From Neobacillus sp. PS3-12 (GTDB taxonomy: Bacteria; Bacillota; Bacilli; Bacillales; Cytobacillaceae): 64,000 bases of DNA. The position numbers were made by a program, and so were the translations under genes. Location: NCBI RefSeq assembly GCF_030915385.1, contig NZ_CP133268.1, positions 992,001 through 1,056,000 on the forward strand, given 5' to 3'. This document shows, one piece after another, positions 17,101 to 25,785 of this stretch. The notes beneath the pieces are model-generated. The model was given only the letters and a program-made list of their open reading frames with translations, made no database searches and was not told where the DNA came from. Position 1 is the first letter of the stretch. The number at the start of each line of letters is the position of its first letter.

Positions 17101-17703
17101 TTAAAAAAATGGGAGGATAAAGATGCCGATGACGATAGATACGGCACCAATTCCTATTGCCCAGGCACCAATCGCATTTGCTCCTCTGGCCCTGGCAATA
17201 AACCCTATAACAATCCCTGCTGCCCCGAAAAGAATTGGCATTACAAAAAGGGAAATGATCGACAATGCTAAAGCTAAAAATCCCATTCCTGTTCCTGCCT
17301 GGGCCTCTCCATGTTCAGTTTGTCTAACATCATCATGGTTTCTAAATTTCCCTAGGTAGGCAGGTGCTGCTATTTCTGCTGCTGTTTCCTCGCGGTGTAA
17401 AGAAGAATTTACTACGGTTTTTTTGGACACGACTGGTGCTGCAATTTCTGTAGCGGTTTCTTCACGATGTACAGCAGAAGCTACTGGAACTTTTTTGAGT
17501 GAGACAGGAACAACTGCTAATTCTCGAGAAGTTTCTTCACGATTTACTAAAGCAGTCTCTGGGCTTTTCTTAAGTGAAACAGGTCCTGCAAGTTCACAAG
17601 CAGTTTCCTCACGAAAATCAGAGGGACTATTTGGAATAGTTTCGCCAATGTATGCACTCTGGCTATATTCCTTTACCTTATTGTCTTTTTCCTGATCTGC
17701 CAC
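17101..17703 (-). CDS. yqfX: two-helix membrane protein with four tandem 24-25-residue repeats
   Basis: A 200-residue protein. Residues 31-114 are four tandem copies of a unit starting REET(A/S)xE(L/I)A and continuing xPVSLKKxP-like, at 24/25/24 spacing. Residues 140-200 form two or three hydrophobic helices rich in Gly/Ala (GMGFLALALSIISLFVMPIL, GAWAIGIGAVSIVIGIFILPFF), like DUF4190-type membrane proteins. It starts with GTG; GTGAGGG lies 7 nt upstream. It occupies the position of B. subtilis yqfX, which is shorter (about 130 residues), so the repeats appear to be an added or expanded region. Function unknown. Confidence 0.78.
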   Translation of the reverse strand: MADQEKDNKVKEYSQSAYIGETIPNSPSDFREETACELAGPVSLKKSPETALVNREETSRELAVVPVSLKKVPVASAVHREETATEIAAPVVSKKTVVNSSLHREETAAEIAAPAYLGKFRNHDDVRQTEHGEAQAGTGMGFLALALSIISLFVMPILFGAAGIVIGFIARARGANAIGAWAIGIGAVSIVIGIFILPFF

Positions 17704-17882
17704 GCATATCCCTCACTTTCAGTTGTAGGAGCATTTTTATTGTTTGCAAACTGAGGCATTTTACTATGTTAATGTTTGTCTAATTCGTCTCTTCTTGCTA
17801 AGAAATATTATTTAACTTTTGAGATGGATTTCTTTTTGTTAAAATAGAGAATGGATTTTGTAAAATCGAAGGAGTTTTTAAA

Positions 17883-18470
17883 ATGAAGAAAAGGTTTGGA
17901 ATTGACATTGATGGCACGGTAACATCTCCATCCGCAATGATCCCCTTTATCAATAAAGCATTTGGACTGAATATTACATTAAATGACGTTAAACAATATG
18001 ATTTAAACCCAGTCGTTAATGTTTCTGAACAGGAATTTGCAAAGTGGTGGATTGATAATGAACCGATTATTTATGCAGAATCCCCAATTGCTGACGATGC
18101 CGCATCAGTTCTTGCGAAGTGGGAAAATAAATTTGATCTTTGCTTTATTAGTGCTCGCGGCCCTCATTTGCTTAATATAACAAAGAAATGGTTTTTGGAT
18201 CATAAACTTAATTTTCATGAAATCGAATTAATTGGAACCCATGATAAAGTGGAAGCTGCCAAAAGACATAAAGTTGACCTATTTTTAGAAGATAAACATG
18301 ATAATGCCATTATTATTCATGAAGAGTGTAAAATACCTGTACTCTTATTCGATACCCCTTATAATCAGGATCCTGTACCAGAAGGTGTCATTCGCGTATT
18401 CAGTTGGAAAGAGGCATCTCTATGGGTTGAAAATTGGATGAAGATGGGTTTATCCACAGAGGCAATTTAA
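17883..18470 (+). CDS. yqfW: HAD-type 5'(3')-deoxyribonucleotidase-like protein
   Basis: A 195-residue cytoplasmic hydrolase of the NT5C-like HAD family. The catalytic motif I is FGIDIDGTVT (residues 5-14, nucleophile Asp8 and acid Asp10), motif II is LCFISARG, and motif IV is the acidic FLEDKHDNA. The family removes phosphate from nucleotides; the true substrate of this protein is unknown. An AAGGAG site lies close to the ATG. It matches B. subtilis yqfW, between yqfX and zur, and converges with zur on a shared terminator. Confidence 0.88.
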   Translation: MKKRFGIDIDGTVTSPSAMIPFINKAFGLNITLNDVKQYDLNPVVNVSEQEFAKWWIDNEPIIYAESPIADDAASVLAKWENKFDLCFISARGPHLLNITKKWFLDHKLNFHEIELIGTHDKVEAAKRHKVDLFLEDKHDNAIIIHEECKIPVLLFDTPYNQDPVPEGVIRVFSWKEASLWVENWMKMGLSTEAI

Positions 18471-18472
18471 AA

Positions 18473-18503
18473 AAACGGCTAGAATGACAGCCGTTTAAAT
18501 TTT
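18473..18503. terminator. bidirectional terminator between yqfW and zur
   Basis: An 8-bp perfect stem (AAACGGCT at 18473-18480, AGCCGTTT at 18489-18496) with A and T runs on either side, between convergent stops at 18470 and 18506. Confidence 0.88.
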
Positions 18504-18505
18504 TT

Positions 18506-18925
18506 TCAATTATAGTGGATACATTCAGGACAACGGCCATAAATTTCAAACTTATGGCCAGAAATATCGTAGCCATGCAAATTCTCAGACAAGTCTTCCA
18601 TTGGGCATGCTGCAATTTCTTTTGTTTTTCCGCAATCTAAACAAATAAAATGATGATGGTGATGGTGATGTGAGCAAGCAAAGCGAAAATGCTTTTCACC
18701 ATACAATTCAGTCATCTCAAGAATCCCTAAATTCACAAATAAAGAAAGATTTCGGTATATCGTATCAAAGCTTAATCCAGGATAATTATTTTTCAATAAA
18801 TCAAGTACATCTTTTGCTGTAAGGTATTTATTCGTATCAGCAAATAACTGTAACATTTCTTCTCTTTTGCCAGTATGTTTATATCCTTTTTCTTTTAAAA
18901 ATAAAAGGGCATCATCTACATTCAC
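18506..18925 (-). CDS. zur: zinc uptake regulator Zur (Fur family)
   Basis: A 139-residue Fur-family repressor. The winged helix occupies about residues 1-85 ([18 protein letters not shown] is the recognition helix and wing). The metal-sensing part has a run of seven histidines (86-92), then CLDCG and CPEC, the structural zinc site. The context decides the metal: its ATG overlaps the end of znuB by 4 nt, so regulator and zinc transporter are one unit. With zinc bound it should repress the operon from the operator at about 20579. The longer-than-usual His run is natural sequence, not a tag. Confidence 0.93.
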   Translation of the reverse strand: MNVDDALLFLKEKGYKHTGKREEMLQLFADTNKYLTAKDVLDLLKNNYPGLSFDTIYRNLSLFVNLGILEMTELYGEKHFRFACSHHHHHHHFICLDCGKTKEIAACPMEDLSENLHGYDISGHKFEIYGRCPECIHYN

Positions 18926-19782
18926 TTTTGCTCACCTCTCTCCACATTTTTCTGTAACTTAAGCTTTTTAGACAAAATAGCTAATATTAAAATTAATACC
19001 GAAATCATTACTATCGATCCGCCCGGTGCCAAATTTAAGTAGTATGCTGTAAATAATCCGCCAAGAACGGAAATCTCACCAAAAAGGATCGATAAAAATA
19101 TTGTTTGCTTAAAACCTTTTGCAATCCGAATACTTGCCGCAACGGGCAACGTCATTAAAGAAGAAACGAGAAGGATTCCTACAATTCTCATCGATGCTGC
19201 AATCACAAGAGCAACCATTACAATAAAACAAAAGTGGATCGAACTAGCTGCAATTCCTGAGGCTTTCGCATGCTCTTCGTCGAATGATAATAAAAATAAT
19301 TCTTTATACAATGAAATAACTAATAGGATGACAAAAATGCTTATAATCAGAATAACCCATAAATCAGTAGGGGTTACTGCTGTAACACTTCCAAATAAAT
19401 AACTGAATAAATCAGTATTAAAACCATTTGCTAATGAAATGAAGATGACTCCAAGGCCAATTCCACTTGAAAGGATAATTGGTATTGCTAACTCCTGATA
19501 ATGTTTATATACTCCCCGCAGCTTTTCAATAAATAATGAACCACCTACTGAAAAAACCATTCCAAGGTATACAGGATTAAATCCATTAAACAAGGCAAAG
19601 GATTTTTCAAGCAGCAGGCTTGCAGCAATACCAGCTAAGGTAACATGGCTTAATGCGTCAGCAATTAAGGAAAGCCTTCTTACAACAACAAAAACACCTA
19701 ATAATGGGGCAAGTAAGCCAATCATAATTCCAGCTAAAAAAGCATGCTGTAAAAACTCATAATGAAAAATCTCAGCAATCAT
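18922..19782 (-). CDS. znuB: zinc ABC transporter permease
   Basis: A 286-residue permease of the ABC-3 metal family (ZnuB/AdcB) with about eight to nine helices. Signature stretches are [23 protein letters not shown] (about 30-55) and EEHAKASGI (about 165-175), the latter being the ATPase contact loop. It forms the zinc channel in the membrane. ATGA overlaps join it to znuC upstream and zur downstream, so the three are translationally coupled. No binding-protein gene (znuA/adcA) is adjacent, so it must be elsewhere in the genome. Confidence 0.93.
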   Translation of the reverse strand: MIAEIFHYEFLQHAFLAGIMIGLLAPLLGVFVVVRRLSLIADALSHVTLAGIAASLLLEKSFALFNGFNPVYLGMVFSVGGSLFIEKLRGVYKHYQELAIPIILSSGIGLGVIFISLANGFNTDLFSYLFGSVTAVTPTDLWVILIISIFVILLVISLYKELFLLSFDEEHAKASGIAASSIHFCFIVMVALVIAASMRIVGILLVSSLMTLPVAASIRIAKGFKQTIFLSILFGEISVLGGLFTAYYLNLAPGGSIVMISVLILILAILSKKLKLQKNVERGEQK

Positions 19783-20555
19783 TTTATGGCTCCTTCATGC
19801 TCGTGGTAATGCGAAAGCATATGTACATCATGTCCGTAAAATTCGCCGAGCCCATTTTCCCTCAGTTTTTCAAATTCCTTTGTTTCTCCATGGAAGTGTA
19901 AATGTTTATTGAGACATGCTACAGTTGTTACTTTATCGGAGATTGTTCCAATATCATGTGTAACCAGGAGAAGTGTAATATTTCGGTTTTTATTTAAGTC
20001 TTCGAGCATTTGATAGAAGGTGTCCACATTCTGAGCATCAACGCCAACCGTTGGTTCATCAAGAATCAATATCTTAGGGCTGCTAACAAGGGCCCGAGCG
20101 ATAAAGACACGCTGTTGTTGTCCCCCAGATAATTCTCCCACATTTCGATTTTTAAAATGGAGCATTCCAACTGCCTCCAGCGCTTGGAGGACTTGATCTT
20201 TATCCTCTTTTTTCAAAAACCGAAATAACCCCAGCTTTTTGGTCAATCCGCTTGCAACGACCTCAAAAACAGTTGCCGGAAACCCTGTGTTAAATGAATT
20301 CGCCTTTTGAGAAACATAGCCAACGTTTTCCCATCCTTTAAAGCGATTTATATCTTCACCAAAGATGGTTATTGCTCCTTTTTGCAGTTTCAAGAGTCCT
20401 AATATCAGTTTTAATAAGGTTGATTTTCCTGACCCGTTTGGACCAACAATCGCTAAAAATGATCCTTCCGGAATAGAAAGATTTATATTATCAAGAACAA
20501 CATCCGTTTCATAGCGGAATGTCAAACCTTTTATTTCAATAATCATTTGCTCCAT
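19779..20555 (-). CDS. znuC: zinc ABC transporter ATP-binding protein
   Basis: A 258-residue ABC ATPase with Walker A GPNGSGKST (about 39-47), signature LSGGQQQR, Walker B ILILDEPTVGVD and the switch His in LLVTHDIG. The C-terminal tail is His-rich (HVHMLSHYHEHEG), common in metal transporters. It energises zinc uptake through ZnuB. I place the start at ATG 20555; AAAGGTGA lies 6 nt upstream, while the TTG at 20561 does not fit. First gene of znuC-znuB-zur. Confidence 0.93.
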   Translation of the reverse strand: MEQMIIEIKGLTFRYETDVVLDNINLSIPEGSFLAIVGPNGSGKSTLLKLILGLLKLQKGAITIFGEDINRFKGWENVGYVSQKANSFNTGFPATVFEVVASGLTKKLGLFRFLKKEDKDQVLQALEAVGMLHFKNRNVGELSGGQQQRVFIARALVSSPKILILDEPTVGVDAQNVDTFYQMLEDLNKNRNITLLLVTHDIGTISDKVTTVACLNKHLHFHGETKEFEKLRENGLGEFYGHDVHMLSHYHEHEGAIK

Positions 20556-20578
20556 AAGCAATCACCTTTAATTTTAAG

Positions 20579-20630
20579 AATCATTCCGATTTAACTCATG
20601 TAGTATACCTCATGTTATTTTAATTGTAAA
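20579..20630 (-). promoter_or_regulatory. znuC promoter with candidate Zur operator
   Basis: On the minus strand TTTACA (20625-20630), exactly 17 nt, then TATACT (20602-20607) form a strong SigA promoter. Just past the expected transcript start the sequence AAATCGGAATGATT (20579-20592) keeps the left half and centre of the Bacillus Zur box (AAATCGTAATNATTACGATTT); the right arm is poor. Binding there would block initiation when zinc is plentiful. Confidence 0.7.
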
Positions 20631-20658
20631 GATTCTTTCATTTTGATTGAATTTAAAG

Positions 20659-20734
20659 GGCTGTGTATAAGGAAATTGTTGATTTTTCAATCTGTTGATT
20701 GGAGCGGAAATCAACTGACAAATTTAACACAGCC
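20659..20734. repeat. short palindromic element, probable deletion relic of the 25.5/26.0-kb repeat
   Basis: Outer arms GGCTGTGT (20659-20666) and ACACAGCC (20727-20734) enclose a core with TGTTGATTGGAGCGG followed at once by AAATCAAC. These are the two end sequences of the larger repeats at 25499 and 26018, joined without the 100-odd bases between them. It lies in the znuC-yqfT intergenic region. Confidence 0.65.
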
Positions 20735-20793
20735 AAATGAAAAACATCTAGTCACATTCCTTCTTCTCGAACATACATTAGGATGGAGGAGTG

Positions 20794-21054
20794 ATGAGTG
20801 TGAAAATTTTTGAAAGCGTCATTAATCATAAAATAAATACCATAACGACAGACGAGCTTTTAAAGTATGCTCAGCAATTTAATATTAAAGTACAGCGCGA
20901 GCAAGCGAAAAAGATCGCTGAATACTTAAGAGGAAAACAAGTGAATATTTTTAATCCAACAGAAAGAGTAACATTAATAAAAGAAATTGCTAAACTTGCA
21001 GGCCCTGAAACAGCAAAGGAAGTAAATAAACTGTTCACTCAATTTACGAAATAA
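20794..21054 (+). CDS. yqfT: DUF2624 protein YqfT
   Basis: An 86-residue helical protein (ELLKYAQQFNIKVQREQAKKIAEYL, NPTERVTLIKEIAKLAGPETAKEVNKLF) that matches DUF2624/YqfT. Function is unknown. No signal or membrane segment. A GGAGGA site lies directly upstream; GTG 20791, ATG 20794 and GTG 20800 are all possible starts, so the exact N-terminus is uncertain. It sits ahead of, and convergent to, nfo as in B. subtilis. Confidence 0.85.
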   Translation: MSVKIFESVINHKINTITTDELLKYAQQFNIKVQREQAKKIAEYLRGKQVNIFNPTERVTLIKEIAKLAGPETAKEVNKLFTQFTK

Positions 21055-21080
21055 AGCTTTGGCTGTGCCAAAGCTTTATT
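21050..21080. terminator. bidirectional terminator between yqfT and nfo
   Basis: A 13-bp perfect stem (AATAAAGCTTTGG at 21050-21062, CCAAAGCTTTATT at 21068-21080) that includes the yqfT stop codon and lies 10 nt from the nfo stop on the other strand. Confidence 0.9.
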
Positions 21081-21090
21081 TCGCTTGTAT

Positions 21091-21984
21091 TTAATGTTGA
21101 ATGATATCTTGAAGAAGATTTTCATTAAATTCTTGTTTTCTCAACATATCAATTTCATAAAAATAAGGTGGCTTCTTGTCATTTTTATCCTCGCCCACAA
21201 ATGGAGTTTCAAGAATTTTTGGAATGTCATCAAGCTGTGGGTGATGAACGACATAGTTCAACGCCTTAAAGCCAATATGACCAAAACCAATATTTTCATG
21301 ACGGTCCTTGCTTGCTCCAATCGGATTTTTACTGTCATTGATATGAAGAACCTTTAAACGGTCCAACCCAATAATTTTGTCAAACTCGTTTAAAACACCA
21401 TCAAAATCTTCTACAATCTTATAACCAGCGTCATGTGTATGACAGGTATCAAAACATACTGAAAGCTTGTCATTATGCGTTACACCATCTATAATCATGG
21501 CTAATTCATCAAATGATCTGCCGCACTCAGACCCTTTTCCTGCCATCGTTTCTAAAGCGATTTGAACTTTTTCCTCACCAGTTAAAACTTCATTTAGACC
21601 TTCAATGATCTTTTTAATTCCTTCCTCTGCTCCTGCACCAACATGGGCACCTGGGTGTAGAACGATTTGCCGTGCCCCAATTGCTTCAGTCCGATCAATT
21701 TCAGAGCGTAAAAAAGATACACCTAATTCAAATGTTGCAGGATTCGAAGTGTTGCCAATATTAATGATATAGGGTGCATGGACAACAATTTCTGATATTC
21801 CATTTTGCTCCATATGCAATCTTCCAGCTTCAATATTCAAATCCTCAATTTTTTTCCTTCTCGTATTTTGCGGTGCCCCTGTATAGATCATAAAAGTATT
21901 CGCACCATATGAGACTGCTTCCTCGCTGGAGGCTAAAAGCATTTTCTTTCCGCTCATTGATACATGAGATCCAATTTTCAGCAC
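21091..21984 (-). CDS. nfo: deoxyribonuclease IV (endonuclease IV)
   Basis: A 297-residue AP endonuclease for base-excision repair, a TIM barrel with a trinuclear zinc centre. Ligands are visible in [54 protein letters not shown] (split here by description) and LETPF. The length is the family norm. It starts at GTG 21984, with GGGGAGAGG upstream. It follows cshB by 20 nt and is probably co-transcribed with it. The homologue YqfS of B. subtilis helps repair DNA in germinating spores. Confidence 0.96.
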   Translation of the reverse strand: MLKIGSHVSMSGKKMLLASSEEAVSYGANTFMIYTGAPQNTRRKKIEDLNIEAGRLHMEQNGISEIVVHAPYIINIGNTSNPATFELGVSFLRSEIDRTEAIGARQIVLHPGAHVGAGAEEGIKKIIEGLNEVLTGEEKVQIALETMAGKGSECGRSFDELAMIIDGVTHNDKLSVCFDTCHTHDAGYKIVEDFDGVLNEFDKIIGLDRLKVLHINDSKNPIGASKDRHENIGFGHIGFKALNYVVHHPQLDDIPKILETPFVGEDKNDKKPPYFYEIDMLRKQEFNENLLQDIIQH

Positions 21985-22004
21985 TTTACCTCTCCCCTTA
22001 TGAT

Positions 22005-23320
22005 TTATTTCTTTTTACTGCTTAATTTTCTTTGACGGTTTTTAATTTGTTCCATTTCAGATTTCATTTTCTTTTTATATCCAGGCTTTACTTTAGATGG
22101 TTTTCTGACAATCGATTTTGCCATTTTGTCGATTTCGTTTTCTTGCTTTTTACGGGTTTTCCGTCTATTACGATCTTCAAGCGGGGCAAGTTCATTATTT
22201 TTTAGATCAACATTTTTAAATTGAATGCCCATTTTCTCCAAGTGGATCAGGGCGTCCTCATCTGAGAGATCATAAATAGTTAACGCAATTCCTGATAAAC
22301 CTGCCCGTGCCGTTCTCCCCACGCGATGAATATAAAAATCAAGATCAGTGGGCAATTCATAGTTGATTACGTGACTTATACCTTCAATATCAATTCCCCG
22401 CGCTGCGAGATCCGTTGCGACAATATATTGGTATTCCAAGTCTTGTATTTGCTTCATCATCTTTTTACGTTCTCTCGGATTTAAATTTCCGTGGATCCGA
22501 CCAACCTTTAGCCCTTTTTCAATCAAATAGTCTGCGACTTCATCGGCCATTTTTTTCGTATTGGTAAACACCAAAGCTAAATATGGATTTAATAACAGCA
22601 GTGCTTCCCGCACCAGTTCTTTTTTACTACGATGTCTTGATGGCAATAGATAATGAAGTAAATTTTCAGCAGCAACTTGTTTTGCTTTAATCTGTACATA
22701 GGTTGGACTTTCCATATACTTTTTCAAAAATGGTTTTAGCTTTTCAGGGATGGTTGCTGAAAATACAAACATCTGTATAGTAGTTGGCATTTTGGCAGCT
22801 ATTTGGTCCACATCCTGAATAAATCCCATATCCAGCATCATGTCTGCTTCATCAACAACCAGAATATTGGCTGTATGGATAAAAAGAGCCTGTTCGATCA
22901 TTAAATCTTTAATTCTTCCTGGAGTACCCACGACAATATGTGGCTGAACCTTTAATTTCTCAATTGTTCTTTGTTTATCGGTTCCACCGATAAAGCACCG
23001 AGCCATAATGGTCTCTTCCCGTTTATCGTGCTCAATGACTTTTAAAATTTGCTGATAGATTTGTGTTGCCAATTCTCTTGTTGGTGCTGTAATTACTGCT
23101 TGAACCTGTTTTACAGCTGGATCAACTTTTTCTAAAATGGGAAGCACGTAAGCGAGCGTTTTGCCGGTCCTGCTTGCGACTGGCCAATTGCACTCTCGCC
23201 CTTTAAGATCAGTGGAATCATTCGTTCCTGAATTTCAGTCGGTGTGTCAAATCCGAAATCATTTAAGGCATTTATTAAAAACGGTTGAAATTGATATTTT
23301 CTAAAATAGTTTTCCTTCAT
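22005..23320 (-). pseudogene. cshB: DEAD-box RNA helicase CshB, frameshifted at Walker A
   Basis: Two overlapping frames together encode a DEAD-box helicase: residues 1-46 from 23320 (Q-motif FDTPTEIQERMIP), then a break, then PTRELA, VVDEADMMLD, SATIP and the C-terminal helicase domain with HRVGRTARAG and a basic tail. The break is at about 23168, inside motif I: the bases read GGACCGGC where GGAACCGGC (AGTGK) is expected, i.e. one base missing. Restoring it gives 438 residues, the length of B. subtilis CshB. As written the helicase is dead. Sequencing error is likely (see the CCGG finding). AGGAG precedes the ATG; nfo follows by 20 nt. Confidence 0.9.
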
Positions 23321-23536
23321 ATTTTGCTCCTATTATCTTCATTTTCTTGTCCATCCTGTTATTATAGTAAAGTTTAAAGCAAATCTCCACCTTTACTTAT
23401 TAAAACCTATTAACATCATTGACGTTCCAATCATTTTTAATCATAAAAAGGTTCTCTATTTGCTATTGTACCTAAGCAAAATAACCTTTCATGCATATTC
23501 TATAGAATAGACGGAAACGAAAAAGGAGGATTAGTC

Positions 23537-24292
23537 ATGCAGCCACAAATTCCTAGACAAGGCTTTATTCAGCCCGGTCAAGGTCCACAAGGAATGGGCT
23601 TCGGGGGAAGATCGAATATGATGGGATCAGGGTTTGGTGGAAGGCCCCAAATGATGGGCATGAATCAAGTTACCAGATCTCCCATGATGGGCATGAACCA
23701 AATGCCTAGATCCCCGTTTATGGGCATGGGTGGTCAACAGCAAATGAATAGAGGCGGAGGTCTTTTTTCCAGGCTGCTTGGTATGGGAAATCAACCTGGC
23801 AGAATGGGCGGTTTAATGGGAATGGGGAATCAAGCCGGCAGAATGGGCGGCTTAATGGGAATGCAGCAAGCAGGCCGCGCCGCAGGAGGCGCTGGCGGTT
23901 CATTGTTAGGTAATTCTGGCGGAATTATGAACTTTTTAAATAATACCCAACAAGTGCTAAGAACTGCCCAATCGATTGGACCAATGGTTCAACAGTTTCA
24001 GCAATATGGGCATTTAGTAAAAAATATACCCGCCATGTGGAAGCTATATCGAGGCCTAAAAAATGCTCCCGATGCAACTGAAACAGACTCGAAAAGCTCT
24101 TCGAGCAGTAAAAAAAGTTCCTCCCCTAAGTTAAATCATTCTCAAAGTGATAAGCAAAAGAAAAAAAGCTCTTCTACAAACAGGTCATCCAAAACAACAG
24201 CAAATTCTCAAAAAAGAGAACAAGTATCATCAAAAAAACAAAGCTCCACTTCATACGGAAAAGGATCATCATCTCCAAAACTTTATATATAA
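23537..24292 (+). CDS. yqfQ: YqfQ/VrrA-like repeat protein
   Basis: A 251-residue protein of unusual composition. Residues 1-130 are Gly/Met/Gln/Arg rich with repeats (MMGMNQ.xRSP twice; MGNQ(P/A)GRMGGLMG twice). A short conserved core (about 130-175, NNTQQVLRTAQSIGPMVQQFQQYG...MWKLYRGL) follows, then a Ser/Lys-rich tail. This is the YqfQ/VrrA type, whose B. anthracis member, beside ispH, contains the vrrA variable repeat. Function is not settled; the B. subtilis protein is spore associated, as far as I recall. AAAGGAGG precedes the ATG. Own terminator at 24301. Confidence 0.82.
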   Translation: MQPQIPRQGFIQPGQGPQGMGFGGRSNMMGSGFGGRPQMMGMNQVTRSPMMGMNQMPRSPFMGMGGQQQMNRGGGLFSRLLGMGNQPGRMGGLMGMGNQAGRMGGLMGMQQAGRAAGGAGGSLLGNSGGIMNFLNNTQQVLRTAQSIGPMVQQFQQYGHLVKNIPAMWKLYRGLKNAPDATETDSKSSSSSKKSSSPKLNHSQSDKQKKKSSSTNRSSKTTANSQKREQVSSKKQSSTSYGKGSSSPKLYI

Positions 24293-24300
24293 GAAAGGAA

Positions 24301-24326
24301 GGATGCTGCTGGCAGCATCTTTTTTC
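24301..24326 (+). terminator. terminator after yqfQ
   Basis: Stem GATGCTGC/GCAGCATC (24302-24319) followed by a run of six T, 9 nt past the yqfQ stop. Confidence 0.88.
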
Positions 24327-24442
24327 TATTTTAGCTGTTAAATAAATCACAGTTTGAATGAGAAACGTGTCTTTGTAATAAAACAATATTTCTTATATAA
24401 TATAAACGAAGATTTTATGCACAAAATGGGAGGACCATTTAC

Positions 24443-25381
24443 ATGAATGTTATTAAAATATCACCCAGGGGATATTGCTATGGTGTCGTAGATGCCATGG
24501 TTATTGCAAGAAATGCTGCGTTAGATAAGAATTTACCAAGACCAATCTATATATTAGGTATGATTGTTCATAATAAACACGTTACCGATGCCTTTGCTGA
24601 GGAGGGAATCATTACCCTTGACGGCAATAACCGTAAAGAAATAATTGAAAAAGTTGATAAGGGTACGGTTATTTTCACAGCACACGGAATTTCTCCTGAA
24701 GTTCGGGAACTAGCCCGTCAAAAGGGACTTGTTGCTATTGACGCTACCTGTCCTGATGTTACGAAAACACATGATCTCATTCGTGAAAAAGCGAAAGAAG
24801 GATATCAAGTCATTTATATTGGTAAAAAAGGACATCCTGAACCAGAAGGTGCTGTCGGTGTTGCTCCAGGCCTTGTTCATTTAGTTTCAAGTACAAGCGA
24901 CGTTGAACTGCTTACTATTGATAGTGACAAAATTATTGTCACCAACCAAACCACGATGAGTCAGTGGGATGTTGCTGATATTATGAAAAAAGTACAGGAA
25001 AAATATCCTAAAGTGGAAAGTTACAATGAAATTTGCCTTGCTACACAAATAAGACAAGAAGCGGTCGCTGAACAAGCAAAGGAAGCAGATGTTCTAATTG
25101 TAGTAGGAGACCCAAAAAGTAATAATTCCAATCGGCTTGCCCAGGTTTCTGAAGAGATAGCAGGAACAAAAGCCTATCGAATTGCTGATATTTCCGAATT
25201 AGAAATTGATTGGATAAAAAACGCTTCTACAGTGGCAGTAACAGCAGGTGCTTCTACTCCAACCCCAATTACAAAAGAAGTAATTACGTTTTTAGAAAAA
25301 TTTAACGCAAATGATGAAACAACATGGGAACATAAAAAAACCGTTCCACTCAATAAAATTTTACCAAAAGTAAAGAATTAA
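24443..25381 (+). CDS. ispH: 4-hydroxy-3-methylbut-2-enyl diphosphate reductase
   Basis: A 312-residue iron-sulfur enzyme that performs the last MEP-pathway step, turning HMBPP into IPP and DMAPP. The three cluster cysteines are in PRGYCYGV (about 13), DATCPDV (about 96) and NEICLAT (about 193). Substrate-binding motifs [16 protein letters not shown] and [10 protein letters not shown] are intact. GGGAGG precedes the ATG. It is a single-gene unit with a terminator after the stop; ispG, its pathway partner, lies about 8 kb away. Confidence 0.96.
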   Translation: MNVIKISPRGYCYGVVDAMVIARNAALDKNLPRPIYILGMIVHNKHVTDAFAEEGIITLDGNNRKEIIEKVDKGTVIFTAHGISPEVRELARQKGLVAIDATCPDVTKTHDLIREKAKEGYQVIYIGKKGHPEPEGAVGVAPGLVHLVSSTSDVELLTIDSDKIIVTNQTTMSQWDVADIMKKVQEKYPKVESYNEICLATQIRQEAVAEQAKEADVLIVVGDPKSNNSNRLAQVSEEIAGTKAYRIADISELEIDWIKNASTVAVTAGASTPTPITKEVITFLEKFNANDETTWEHKKTVPLNKILPKVKN

Positions 25382-25382
25382 A

Positions 25383-25410
25383 AAAGAACCGATTTCGGTT
25401 CTTTTTTTCA
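25383..25410 (+). terminator. terminator after ispH
   Basis: Perfect stem AGAACCGA/TCGGTTCT (25385-25392 and 25395-25402) followed by seven T, directly after the stop codon. Confidence 0.92.
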
Positions 25411-25498
25411 GATTGTCGAGAAAGGGGTATTTTCTCGGCATTTTTTTATTTTACCAGAATTTAAATACTAAATTTTTTTGATGGTTCCTGCAAATGGG

Positions 25499-25632
25499 CC
25501 TGTTGATTTCCGCTCCGGGCACTCGCTTTCCGCGGGGAGGTCCTGGAGCCTCCTCGGCGCTTTGGCGCCTGTGGGGTCTCCAGTGACCTCTGATCCCGCA
25601 GGAGTCGAGTGCCCTCCGCTCCAATCAACAGG
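25499..25632 (-). repeat. GC-rich palindromic dispersed repeat, copy A
   Basis: About 134 bp, far more GC-rich than its surroundings. Ends are CCTGTTGATT and AATCAACAGG. Inner blocks CGGGCACTCG/CGAGTGCCC and GGCGC...GCGCC pair around the centre, so the whole folds on itself. Read on the minus strand it shares blocks with copy B at 26018: GACTCCTGCGGGA, GAGACCCCACAGGCGC, GCGCCGAGGAGGC and GCGGAAAGCGA. I recognise it as the kind of non-coding palindromic repeat scattered in many Bacillus genomes; mobility is inferred. Confidence 0.75.
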
Positions 25633-25652
25633 GAGGCAAATCAACCAATTGT

Positions 25653-25705
25653 ATTGCAACACACTTTTTTATCTAACTTTGCTAAGTGTGTTGCAATCTT
25701 TTTTT
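25653..25705 (+). terminator. terminator-like hairpin without an obvious gene
   Basis: A perfect 13-bp stem (ATTGCAACACACT at 25653-25665, AGTGTGTTGCAAT at 25685-25697) with a 19-nt loop and then a run of seven T (25699-25705). It has all the parts of a plus-strand rho-independent terminator, but ispH already has its own. It may end a small RNA from repeat A or be a second ispH terminator. Confidence 0.6.
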
Positions 25706-25785
25706 ATTTTGGCAGTCTGGATTAATTGGGAGAAACATGTAAATCTCGTTCTTGATTGAATGTAGATCTCATTTTGGAAATAAAC

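Noticed and set aside
23537..24292. CRISPR array or tandem DNA repeat in the Gly/Met-rich part of yqfQ
   Set aside because: The repeats are in phase with codons and degenerate, with no spacers; they are protein repeats.
25478..25759. Open frames of 60-93 codons on both strands across the two palindromic repeats (25468-25759 and 25936-26207)
   Set aside because: Palindromic GC-rich DNA gives open frames in several phases by chance; none has a ribosome site, and the frames follow the repeat rather than any protein family.
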